Shown: in pieces, positions 31,345 through 41,100 of the stretch | Position numbering within the stretch: position 1 is the stretch's first letter | How the letters are laid out: every line of letters starts with the position of its first letter | From: Globisporangium splendens | Taxonomy: Eukaryota > Oomycota > Peronosporomycetes > Pythiales > Pythiaceae | Assembly: GCA_006386115.1 (NCBI GenBank) | Contig: VFIW01000010.1 | Coordinates: forward strand, 62,001 to 126,000 | Reading direction: 5' to 3' | DNA: 64,000 nucleotides | Position numbers and translations under genes: made by a program | Notes under the pieces: model-generated | What the model saw: only the letters and a program-made list of their open reading frames with translations | Told to the model about the DNA's origin: nothing | Database searches by the model: none

Positions 31345-32023
31345 TTCACCAGCCAAAATGCTCTCGTTTCAGAAGCATAGCTTTGGACGATGCAAGTGCT
31401 CTGACAAAGATACTCTCACATGTCCTGAACAGTTTCTACGGACACATGGATACGAGCGCATCCTTCAAGGGGGTGAGGGGTGGGATCCAGACGCCAGCAC
31501 GGACTCACTCTTCTCATCCACGTGATGGGAAGATAGGTCACAATGACGACCCGAGATCGACGCCACGACGCTGTCAACTTGGTGGGTGGTTGGAACTGTA
31601 TGCTCGCGAGGAGCTCTAATCAAAGTCAAGGAATGAAGCCAACAAGATCACGGTGTTGTCGTTGGAGCTCACTCGCCTCTCAAGTAGAGAGCGAATCGAA
31701 AACGTGGTGATATGGAGGCGGCGTCAGTCTACTTGCAAATACCTAGGCTAAAACTACTAAAGTGTAAGACTCATGCTGGCACTTTTGTCGTCCTAGAGAA
31801 AAGAAGAAAGCTGATCAATCTGATGAGTTACATGCTGCAAAATTTCATTCATTCTGTAGTTTATTGCCATGACTGAGGCTAGAATAGCTAAATGCTACTT
31901 GTAATACCGGGTCGAGGAACTTCGATCGTCCCCTTTACCATCAAACACTGGGATCGTTCGTGTGGAAAGAGCTCGCCGACTTTCGGTCAAAAAAAGATGG
32001 GAAAACGCAATACACGTCACGCT

Positions 32024-33724
32024 CTATTCCTTGAGCAACGAGTTCATCGAAGGACGCACTTCGCTCATCGATGGGTTCTTGGCAAAGCTAGTGTCGTCGA
32101 GCTGGTAGCGCATGAGGTCGTGCCATCCGTTGCGTCCCGCGGCGTTCTTGAAGCCGTAGAGCAAGTAGGACAGGATCGCGAGGCCGACCCAGCCGCAGCC
32201 CAGTCCGAGTCCCAAGTCTGAGATCTGCGACACAAAGTAGAAGTTGACCCAGATACAGATCGTTGGGATGAATGGCACCAGTGGCGCCGTGAAGTTGTTT
32301 GGGTCGTTACCAGCTTGTGGGCACTTGACGTACAGCACCGCCATCGACGCGACCATGCCGACAAGCGTGATGATCGAGATAACGAGGCACGCGACCGAGT
32401 CGCCGCCATCGGCGTAACCCCGCTGGTAGAAGAACGCCGAAAGGCAGCCAAAGAACACGATGGCGCCGATCAGCTTTGGCGCCAGTGAAGGCGAGGCTTC
32501 CTTGGTGCGGATCATCAGCAACGACGCGTTCGAGAGGATGAACGACACGAGGATACCGAAGTTCACGATGTCCCACAGCGTGATGAACGGCACGACGAAC
32601 GCGACCCCCGTGAAGAAAATACCCGTGATGAGCGTGTTGATAAACAAGTTGCCCGATTCATTGACTTTCGAGAAGATCTTTGGCATGAGACCATCGCACG
32701 CAAGCGCGTAGTTGAGACGAGGTTGCGCGAGGAAAGCAATGAGCACAACGACAGGCATTGTGCAGGTTTCACCAGCGCGCACGATCTTTTCAGCCCAGTG
32801 GTAACCCACGCCTGCGAAACCCTCGGGGAAACTCGTGGCCTCCAAGTACGGCACCATGCCTGAAAGGACGAGCGACGAGAGCACACTGAGAATCATCGTG
32901 CCAAACACGACACTGATGACGGCGATCGGCATGATCTTCTTGGGGTTCTTGGCTTCGGCAGCGAGACAGCACACTTCGTCGAAACCAATGTAGCCGAAGA
33001 AGGCTTGCGTGGCGCCAGTGATGATACCTTGAGTACCGAACGCCATCGTGCCGTCAAGGTCTCTGCGCTCTGGCACGAATGGACTCAGGTTGTCGGAACT
33101 AATGGCCGTGAAACCGACAATGATAATGAAGAGCACGACCGCGAGCTTGATGATGGTGATCGTGTTAACGAAGGCCTTGCCGAAACGAACTCCCATGAGC
33201 AGCACGACGACACTGAGAGCTTGGATGAGCGCAGCGAGGATGTTGCCGTACTTCATGTTCAGCCAGTCCACGTTCGCATTCGGGTGGTCGATCAGGATCC
33301 ACTCTTCGACCTTATCAGCCCAACTACGAGCCACACCAGCACCCGAGACAGCGTACTCCAACGTCAAGAGCCAACCGGCGATAACGGCTGGCAGCTCGCC
33401 AAGCGCGTGGTACGCGTACGCGTAGGTACTACCGGAGGATGGGATGCGCGTGGTCAGCTCCATGTACGCGAGTGCGTTGAAGCAGCAGACGACACCACCG
33501 ATGAGCCAACTGATCACCGCGGCAGGGCCGGCAGTCGCCGAGATAATGGAGCCCGCGGTCGAGAAGATACCACTACCGACGGTTCCACCGATACCGATAC
33601 AGATCAAATCGAACAGCGACAACGAGCGAGGCAGGTCTTCGGAGTGCTCTTCGGCGTTGATAACCTGCATAGGCTTGGTACGGAACATGCTCCCGAAGAG
33701 CGATGTGGTCAACGGAGCATCCAT
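32024..33724 (-). CDS. Amino-acid permease, APC superfamily, copy 3
   Basis: Intronless, 566 residues (MDAPLTTSLFGSMFRTKPMQ). The frame is open upstream to 33847, but the ATG at 33724 is chosen because it aligns with the starts of copies 1 and 2 and lies downstream of the initiator-like element. The motifs are those of the family (GIGGTVGSGIFSTAG; FFGYIGFDEVCCLAAEAKNP). Tracts at 33177-33503 and 32904-33047 are identical to copy 2, while the flanks and the last third diverge (for example C-terminal SMNSLLKE). Tandem duplication with later gene conversion is the simplest explanation. Role as for copy 2. Confidence 0.88.
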   Translation of the reverse strand: MDAPLTTSLFGSMFRTKPMQVINAEEHSEDLPRSLSLFDLICIGIGGTVGSGIFSTAGSIISATAGPAAVISWLIGGVVCCFNALAYMELTTRIPSSGSTYAYAYHALGELPAVIAGWLLTLEYAVSGAGVARSWADKVEEWILIDHPNANVDWLNMKYGNILAALIQALSVVVLLMGVRFGKAFVNTITIIKLAVVLFIIIVGFTAISSDNLSPFVPERRDLDGTMAFGTQGIITGATQAFFGYIGFDEVCCLAAEAKNPKKIMPIAVISVVFGTMILSVLSSLVLSGMVPYLEATSFPEGFAGVGYHWAEKIVRAGETCTMPVVVLIAFLAQPRLNYALACDGLMPKIFSKVNESGNLFINTLITGIFFTGVAFVVPFITLWDIVNFGILVSFILSNASLLMIRTKEASPSLAPKLIGAIVFFGCLSAFFYQRGYADGGDSVACLVISIITLVGMVASMAVLYVKCPQAGNDPNNFTAPLVPFIPTICIWVNFYFVSQISDLGLGLGCGWVGLAILSYLLYGFKNAAGRNGWHDLMRYQLDDTSFAKNPSMSEVRPSMNSLLKE

Positions 33725-33786
33725 GTTGCTTGAGGATGCGGGGGACTCTGGATTGCTCTTTGGGTGGGTGGGTGTGCGTCCCAAGT

Positions 33787-33804
33787 GCAAAATTGTCAAG
33801 TGAG
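33787..33804 (-). promoter_or_regulatory. Initiator/FPR-like core promoter element of permease 3
   Basis: The minus strand reads CTCACTTGACAATTTTGC, 63-80 bases before the ATG at 33724. It joins CTCACTTG to CAATTTT, close to the oomycete GCTCATTYYNCAWTTT consensus, and is the best of the three permease elements. Confidence 0.5.
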
Positions 33805-35060
33805 GTGGGTCTGTGAAACGCGAGTTTCTCCGTCTGCGATGGTGCAATTACGATGGTGGCTTCTGGTGGCTGGAAGGCGGCAGAAGGGCAACCCTAGCTG
33901 CAGCAGCAATGCCGACGAGGAGACGAAGGACGGACGAAGGGACTTGCGAGGCGAGACAGCAACGGGTGAAGACCACGTGGGTGGGGTAGAGTTGGGCAGC
34001 TGATCAGAAGATGCGGATGAGCACAAGTAATACCACGCGTGTGTCTGTGCTGGTCTCCCTGATATTGCAGGCGCGCACGTAGCTGCTCCGTACGTTCTTG
34101 TCAGAATCAAGACACAGGTTGGCAACACAACTGGTTGACTGGGATGTGAGACATGGCGGAATGCTTATCTTATGTATCCGAAAGTTGAGTCTAAATCCGC
34201 GACTCTATTGAGTAATTTTATGGATTAAGTTATCCTTAATCCGGATAATCATAGTAACTCCGCATGATCTGGATCTTTTCCTTGCCATTCCATCCATTGA
34301 GCTCATCAAACGTCCTGGACCAGTAATCAGCGGCACGAGCACCGGCACTTTTGGCGCTTTTTATGCATGGAACTCGACGCCTATCGATAAAGAGATGCAT
34401 AATGAGGTACCAGAGCAACGCAATTTAAGAAGAAAGTGCCCCACATTTCTTCTGCGGCCACTTCGTCAAACGCGAAAACAAGGTACAGTCTCATGCCATG
34501 CTGATCTTTGCAGTACCTAGTTGGATTGCTATAGAGCATTGTTGCTGTGGTCGGCGTCGTCCACAGGAAACTCGCACAGTCCTTCCTCATTTCGCCCAAG
34601 CGCGTATCGTTGAGTCCGCAGCAAGACTCGACGTGTGAGACAGTCATCCGTTGTCGTCTTGCACCTTGGGTCCGTTTCCTCGCTCTGCCTGTAACGCGAC
34701 TCAACTCGCACGATCGCCAGGCATCGTGCGACTGATCTTTTCTGCGTCGGTTCGAACCGTCCTCTGGGTTGCAAGGCCGTCGCGTGAAATGAAATGGCCG
34801 AGTGTGAAATGAACAAGAACCGGCACGATGCAACAGAGTTCAGAACGGTTGGTTGGTGGTGTGGCGCTGGTCGTTACGCTTTTTTTTTTTTTCAGTAGCT
34901 GTCCGTCGTTGCATGCACGCCAAATGAGACTTTCGCGTCTCAGGATCCGATTTCCAGTCGCATTTCGCTGAAAGTCTCCTTATTTCTCCAGGTTTACAAG
35001 TTGAGAATGAGACCGAGGATGGGTTGTATTTACTGCCAGAGGTCGTCACGAAAGCCATGC

Positions 35061-35095
35061 CAAGTGGGAGATGCCAGATGCGCATCTCCCACTTG
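35061..35095. repeat. Perfect inverted repeat, 14-base arms
   Basis: CAAGTGGGAGATGC (35061-35074), a 7-base loop, then its exact reverse complement (35082-35095). Could form a strong hairpin. No adjacent gene 3' end explains it. Confidence 0.75.
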
Positions 35096-35439
35096 ACTGC
35101 CACGTCTCGTTGAGTGTAGGAAGATGGGGAGGAGGAAAGCAGCCATGATATGAAATGCTCTACTGGACAGGGAAATGGAGGAGGTCAGCGGATTTGCTCC
35201 GGCGCGAATTAGCACCCTAGAGCTGCTCCAAACAGCAGCGATATCGTGTGCAGGCATTCGACTAGGATGCTTGCCCGAGCGAATACGCGGGAGCATATTC
35301 GTGAAGGTCTGTGAACAACCTGAGCACCATCAAAAACTGAGGCTTGAACCAGATATGGATCGCCATCGAGGTCCGTCAACATGGTCCTGTAATTGCGCAA
35401 TCGGGCTTGTTCGCTCTATTCCTGCGTCGTTGCACTGCG

Positions 35440-35682
35440 TATGGAAGTCTCTCATATCGGGCATGTGCTAACTTCAAGTACGTATGGAAGTCTCTCATAT
35501 TTTCCGGAAGTCTCTCATATTCGTCCTTGCTTTGTGCTGATTGAGGTACATCTATGGAAGTCTCTCATATTCGTCCTTGTTTCGTGGTGGCTCATGTTCG
35601 CTCACCTATGGAAGTCTCTCATAAAATCGGTCCTTGTTCTGTGCTGGCTTCACGGAAGTCTCTCATATCGGGAGTCTCTCAT
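35440..35682 (+). repeat. Seven irregularly spaced copies of GGAAGTCTCTCATAT
   Basis: Copies start near 35440, 35483, 35504, 35553, 35607, 35653 and 35670. The fullest form is TATGGAAGTCTCTCATAT. Three copies (35504, 35553, 35607) are followed, directly or after a few bases, by a TCGTCCTTG-like word (TCGGTCCTTG after the 35607 copy), so the unit may once have been longer. Spacing is 17-54 bases and irregular; intervening bases are mostly unique. Not a CRISPR (eukaryotic context, repeat too short, variable spacing). Confidence 0.85.
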
Positions 35683-35934
35683 CTCCATCGGCCGTAATTT
35701 TGTGTCGACTCCACGTCCCCTTTGCAGTTGAATTTGCGCGAACTGCAGATGATCGGATAGTGTTTCGTGTGCTACTTGGTGCCAACCAACTCATTTGCAT
35801 TTGCTCTCTCATAAATTGCGCAATCTCGGTGAAGACGCATCCTCTTTCCACAGTCTCGTCGGGTTCAGTTGCGAGTGCAAATCCTGAATTGCATTTGCTT
35901 TGCCTTTTCTTCTTCTCTATTCTCTCGTTTACGG

Positions 35935-37166
35935 TTATGAGCACGTCCCGTTGAGACCGCGTTTGATAAACTCGTGGTGGAATTTGAGCGCTTGCAACCG
36001 CAAGGCGAGCTGCGTTTCTTCTTCGCGCATTTGTTCAATCAGATCCAGCGCATGATCTTCGCGTTCTTTCTCCATTGTCAGTCGCTCTCGGTGTTGTCCG
36101 TCCAGGATTTCCAAGAGATGGTTCTGCGATGTTGCATGAGATGAGGAATATAATAATGTCAAAAGGTTCCATACCAGGAGAACGAAATCAAAGTATGCAA
36201 GATCAACATTTTCAGACCTGTCTTGCTGTGCGTTCTTCCAGCGCGCGTTGATACTCTTGTCGTATCCGTTCTTTTTGCAGGATTTTCTGCTGCTTCTCGG
36301 TCTCTTCTTTCATTTTCTGGGACGTCAATGCCACCTACGATCGCACTCGCGCAAGTGTATCAATATCTGCCATAACTTTCTCCTCCACTTCCTCTCGCAC
36401 ACACACACAAACACTTTACATCTCACACCTTGCGTTTTTCTTTTCTGATGCTTTGCGGACTCGTGTTTCCGAAGCTGTAGTAACCTCTTTTGCTTCTGTA
36501 CGCACACGCACAACGACGTATATAACACAACCGTGAGCTGTCGTCAAGATGAACGTTTGAAGAACGCATCTTTGTTACCTTCAAGAACTGTAATTGATCG
36601 CGACTTCGCAGTGTGTTGGGTTCTCTACATGGTTGCTTTGATCCTGTTGCGCGGCTCGTTGGCGACGTCCACACCTGCACCTGGAGGTGATAGTCATTCG
36701 ACGGCAGCGCTTGCTGCTGTTGCTGAGTAGCGAGAGACTCCAATTTGCTTTTCACTTCGCGAACTTCTCGTAACACTCGCTCCTCTTGAGCACGGTAGTG
36801 CGTGATGCGTCGAGCGAGTTGCTTTACAGTGTCTTCTGCTGTCTTTCTCGTCGCCACAGCATGATAGACATTCTCCGTTATGGCTGCCGATGCTGTCGCC
36901 GACGACAACGATAGTATTGACGGAACTTCTGTGTTTGCTGGTAAATTGAGCTCGGTCTCCATGTTGCGGCCGTGGCTCCCTGAGAGAATCGCTCGAGGCG
37001 ACACTGTGGAGTGCTGTGACGGAGCTATCCCACTAGCAGATAATCTCGCAGAAGGAGTACTATGACTGCTGCTCTTTGGCCGTTGCTTCGATCGTGTAGG
37101 CGGCGGCGTTGGCATCGCAAATGAGGTTGGTGCTGTTGTCGCTGGTGGTTGTGGCCGCCCAGGCAT
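35935..37166 (-). CDS. Coiled-coil protein, four exons
   Basis: Exons 37166-36579, 36495-36427, 36334-36218 and 36123-35935 are in phase and give 320 residues. The first 80 residues are Pro/Ser/Arg-rich and disordered (MPGRPQPPATTAPTSFAMPT). From about residue 110 the sequence is heptad-rich and charged: TVKQLARRITHYRAQEERVL, then KKQKRLLQLRKHESAKHQKR, EETEKQQKILQKERIRQEYQ, NHLLEILDGQHRERLTMEKE. This is an almost continuous coiled coil up to the C-terminus (GLNGTCS). The donor at 36427 (GGT/GTGAGA) was chosen over CAAG/GTGTGA because only it keeps the heptads in frame. No catalytic domain and no family recognised; such proteins are often cytoskeletal or centrosomal. It starts 112 bases from the divergent gene at 37279. 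Confidence 0.7.
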
Positions 37167-37278
37167 TCTTGCTGTCTTGTTACCTTGAGCGGTTCTGGAA
37201 AACCCAATCGGTTGTCCGACTGGTAATCTTTGCTTGCCATCCTTGATGGCGATTACGCCATTGGCAGCAGACCCCAGG

Positions 37279-38064
37279 ATGTCAGGGAAAATACCTCAGC
37301 CTCCGCCAGCATCTAGCGGTGCCTCGCCATCGTCGCCATCTGCTGCAAGATCGACAACACATTCGCGTCGAGGGTCTTCGTCGTCGTCCTCTTCTTTTTC
37401 ATGGTCAAGCAGTACCCGTGTCGGCGGCGAGAAAACTGGAAGCAACAACGACAGTAAAACGAGAAGGTAATATCTACACATGTCAGAGAATCCATGCACA
37501 GGGACGTACCTTACAAACTTTCTCGGTTCCAATAGCCCGCGCACGCCTCCGTCTCGGTCGAGTGAACCTGCAACCGAAGATGATGAGAATGCTGATGTGC
37601 TGAGAGATCGCAGTGCCCGAGATGCGTTTGCGTCTGTGGATAAGATGCAACGGCAATTGCATGAAATGCTGCAAGACATCACCACCAAGAGCGTGAAGAA
37701 CCAGAAACGGTTTGTTCGACGGAACCATTCGACTTTGTCCTCAGCAGCAGCTAATTGAATCGCTCTCGTCGTGGTGCTAGATACAACACCATGCGCGACT
37801 GTATGCTGGGAAGGATGAGCAGATCACGAAGCTACACGCAAAGTAAGATTGAGTCATTTGGGGGGTTGTGAAGATGCATTTATCCAACACTGACCGCTCT
37901 TGTGCTGTTTCTTTTCCTCACCTGCACTATGCAGGTACGAACACCTTACACGACAAATCACCGAGCTGGAATCGCTCTGTGAGAGCGACATGGATGCAGA
38001 GACACTTGATCAACTTTTTCGCTCACTTCCTCGACATGAACAGGCACTTGTGAGCGACGTATAA
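37279..38064 (+). CDS. Small Ser-rich/coiled-coil protein, four exons, middle splice uncertain
   Basis: Proposed exons 37279-37453, 37502-37692, 37781-37842 and 37935-38064 give 185 residues. Residues 1-58 are Ser/Pro-rich (MSGKIPQPPPASSGASPSSP). A predicted helix follows (DAFASVDKMQRQLHEMLQDI). The C-terminal helical part reads YAGKDEQITKLHAKYEHLTR and ends in RSLPRHEQALVSDV. The last intron (CAAA/GTAAGA to GCAG/GTAC) is firm because it restores the coiled coil. The exon 2 donor is uncertain: GTGAAG at 37693 keeps phase, while reading through would end at AAAN-stop (37758). The first intron is only 48 bases. No family recognised. It is convergent with the BED/hAT gene, 39 bases away. Confidence 0.5.
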
Positions 38065-38103
38065 GCAGTTGAGCAGCATCTCAACTGAGGTTCCCTTTTC
38101 AAA

Positions 38104-41100
38104 TTACACGTCAACCACAGCTTCTTCACGATCCTGGGGCAAGCGAGATGGTAGCTTGTCCTTGAAGATCTGGTCCAGCGACAGGTTTGGAGAAAAGCGA
38201 AATAAACCGGGATCCAACAGCGCTAGATTTCGCAGCAATTCGTCAATATCGGTTTCTTTCTTCCAATGCGCTCGCCACTCCTTTGCCAATCTCGTCCACT
38301 GCCTCTTGCTCCAGATATTCACACATGCGCGCGTGTCCATTCCACAGTCGAGGTTCACAGATTTGTTGGTCTGCTGTTGGTGAGCAGCCCCACGAGATGA
38401 GGCTGCTGACACTGACGAGGATGTCGTTCCATCTGGGACAGCATCTGAACCTAGATGCACGGAAGCATTATTGTTCGCATCACCGGTTGCTTTACTCTTG
38501 GTGCCATGGATAAATGCGAGCAGATCTTTCGACGGTCGCACAGCAGTTTGCGCAAAGAGCTTCATTTGAAGCACTGAGAGCATCACGTCCTTGGGAGCCA
38601 CGGATGACGCTGCAGAAGGAAGAAACGAGTTACCCTGCACAACGTCGGCAAGCGGCGGTACAGTCGTGGCCAAGCTAAACAACCGCGAACCGAACATGTG
38701 CATCAGCGGATTGGAATCCGACACAAGCAAATAAAACGATCTTGGGTTCTCAATCTCGCACACGGACTCGGTATCAAACGGGTACTTGCGCTCTTTGTAC
38801 GCCAAGATGTCTTCCAAAAACCTTGACGCAGTATCTTCACTAAGTGCGTGAATGCGCGTTCCTGCTCCAGCAATGTTCCCGCGTGAAGGCGAAGCAGAGC
38901 AGAACCACCGCCGAAAGTACTCTTTCGCGTACTTGCCTATTGAAAGCCATTGAAGCGACGGATGGTTGAGTGACAAATGGGGATACACCAGGTTGTAGTT
39001 CAGGATGTAGCTTAGAAACATCAGCGGTTGGTCGTAAAGCTTCCACATCTTGTTCACAGTGCTTTGCAAAAAGCGTACATGCTCCATCGTGCGTCGCCCG
39101 ATCGTGTTTTCTTCCCAGTCGGAAATGATGATGCCGTACTGCTGGTGCATTCTCCCAAATTGGTAAAACACATCCGATACCGAGAACTGAGAGACCGATC
39201 CGCTGCTCATGATTTTGTGCGTCTCTTTGATTGGCGACATCAGCTCACTCAGAGACACAACGTTTTCCCAAAACTCCGGGTTTTGAATCGCACGCAGTAC
39301 AGACGGTGAGAGTCGAGTCTCAGCGAGGTCGTCGACTGTATTTCCTGCACTGTCTTTTCTCGCTGGTCTCGCGACGCCACCAGGAACTCCCGAATTGGCG
39401 CCATGAAAATGCGCGGCACTTGCCGATGTAGATGATAGAGAAGGAGAGGACGAAGCAGCAGCAAGAACCTTCGACGCAATAATCTTGATCACGTCTTCGT
39501 ACTGGCGAACCGAGTCGATGCACTCAATGAACGAATACCAGTTGTCTTTCGCAGGTAGCACAAGAGACGCATCTTGATCGCCACACTCTCGCCGCAAGAC
39601 TTTCAGCACACGCTGGTTTGAAAACATTTGCACGATCTCAATCACATCGCCCATTGTCTCCACGTACACAGTCGACACAGTGAGAACAGCGCCGAGCAAC
39701 AAGCTCAAAAAGTGAGAGAAGCACGGCAACACGGGAATATCGTGATTGGAGCTCTCCATCGAGCTAACAGCAAATCGAGCAGCAGCGTATCCGTTCGTCG
39801 TGTCTGCAACGATGCTGATAACTTGAACACCCTGCTCATGCAAAGTCATCAACACCGTCTTGATCTTCTCAGCAAACACTTCCGACGTAGGTTCCTCCAT
39901 CCCGAGGTCGACTAGATCCCAGGCGCTTGCTTCTCCGAGCGCGTTCACAAGCGAAAAGAGCGTGAAATTTGTTTTCTGATACTTGGATACCCACGAATTA
40001 ATCGCCAAGGTGACTCCAACGTACTCGTCTTTGATCTTCGCCAACTGCTTCTCATGTGCAGGTACGCTGATCACTGTCTGTGAGGACACTTGTGAGAGCT
40101 TTAAACTGGAGTGCAGGTCGCCAAAAAGAATGCGAGCAGATTCACCCATCCACATCCAGTCCCAAGGCAGTCCAGCCGACAAAGTTGCCTTTAACACCAA
40201 TCGATTCATGTGAACCGGGTCGACAGGTTTAAGAGGAGCTTGGATTAGTCGTTGGTCTGGAAGCGCTTGGGTCCGCACAGAGCTTGTCTTGTAATTCCTC
40301 TTTGATGACGCCTCGCGAGCTCTCGCTTTTATAGAGGTGCTACCAGATCGGCTACTTACTGTTGCAGAGACGACCTTCGGCGTGAACGCAGGACTTGAAG
40401 CAGTCATAGTCGCAGCGTGAAGACTGAGTGCATTTTGAGCAGCTGGACTCGCGAGTTCGCTAGACAACAAAGGAAGCTGCAGCGGCATAAATTCTTCGTC
40501 CGTTCCTTGTGCTCCTCTCTCACCGGTCATACCTGTGCTACCAGACAATGCACTGCTCGAAGTAGATGTAGTGCTGGCGACGTCGTTCGGCAGTGGAATG
40601 AGAGCTTCACTGGTCGATCCATTGTTGCTGCGCTTGACTCGCTTGGTAGGCACTGGAGACGATTCTTGCAACAGCAGATCGACATCCGAAGGGTGAGCTT
40701 GGTGTCGTTTACTGAAACTAGCAGCATCTTTTTGCGCACAAAGCACTTTCAGCTGAGTCACAATCTCTGCTGGACAGTAGATGCACTTCTGCAAGTGACG
40801 GATCATGTTCCCAGAAACACCACGAATTGGTTCAGGATCGACGCCATTCGCCGCACAGTGCCGACAGTACGCATTGTGATGGAACCGATTGCGTTTTTCT
40901 CCGCGCGCGAAATGCTCCCATGCCGGATGAGCGGGTCTCCCTGTTTTCTTCTCGTCATGCTCGATTGCTTTCTCGATCAATTCATGTCCCACAGCTTCCA
41001 GTTCCTGGCCAAATAGGCTCGCACTTACTCCATCGTGTACGCCATGCGTAGCCTCGCTTGAGGCACTCGCCACTACTGAAGCGCTCGCACCACTCAGCAG

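Larger units (their letters stand above)
29914..32023. other. Long intergenic region between permease copies 2 and 3
   Basis: About 2.1 kb. Holds a CA repeat, the permease 2 core element and a weak open frame at 31171-31344 (listed). A 300-base plus-strand frame at 30008-30307 is open but has no recognisable features and overlaps the permease 2 promoter. No other gene seen. Confidence 0.45.
33725..35934. other. Gene-free region with repeats
   Basis: About 2.2 kb with no supported gene. It holds the permease 3 core element, a poly-T run near 34880, a 14-base-arm hairpin (35061-35095) and a seven-copy irregular direct repeat (35440-35682). Confidence 0.5.

Noticed and set aside
31143..31619. 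158-residue plus-strand open frame
   Set aside because: Composition (Arg/Leu/His-rich, no pattern) fits chance; opposite strand carries another weak frame.
34741..34780. tRNA-like B-box word GGTTCGAAC
   Set aside because: No matching acceptor or anticodon stems around it; no cloverleaf could be drawn.
35440..35682. CRISPR array
   Set aside because: Repeats are only 15-18 bases, spacers irregular and often under 20 bases, no cas genes, eukaryotic genome.
37758..37780. In-frame TAG between QQLIESLSSWC and IQHHARLY in the plus-strand coiled-coil gene, read as stop-codon readthrough
   Set aside because: The TAG is better explained as the AG acceptor (GTGCTAG/ATA) of an intron; readthrough is not needed.
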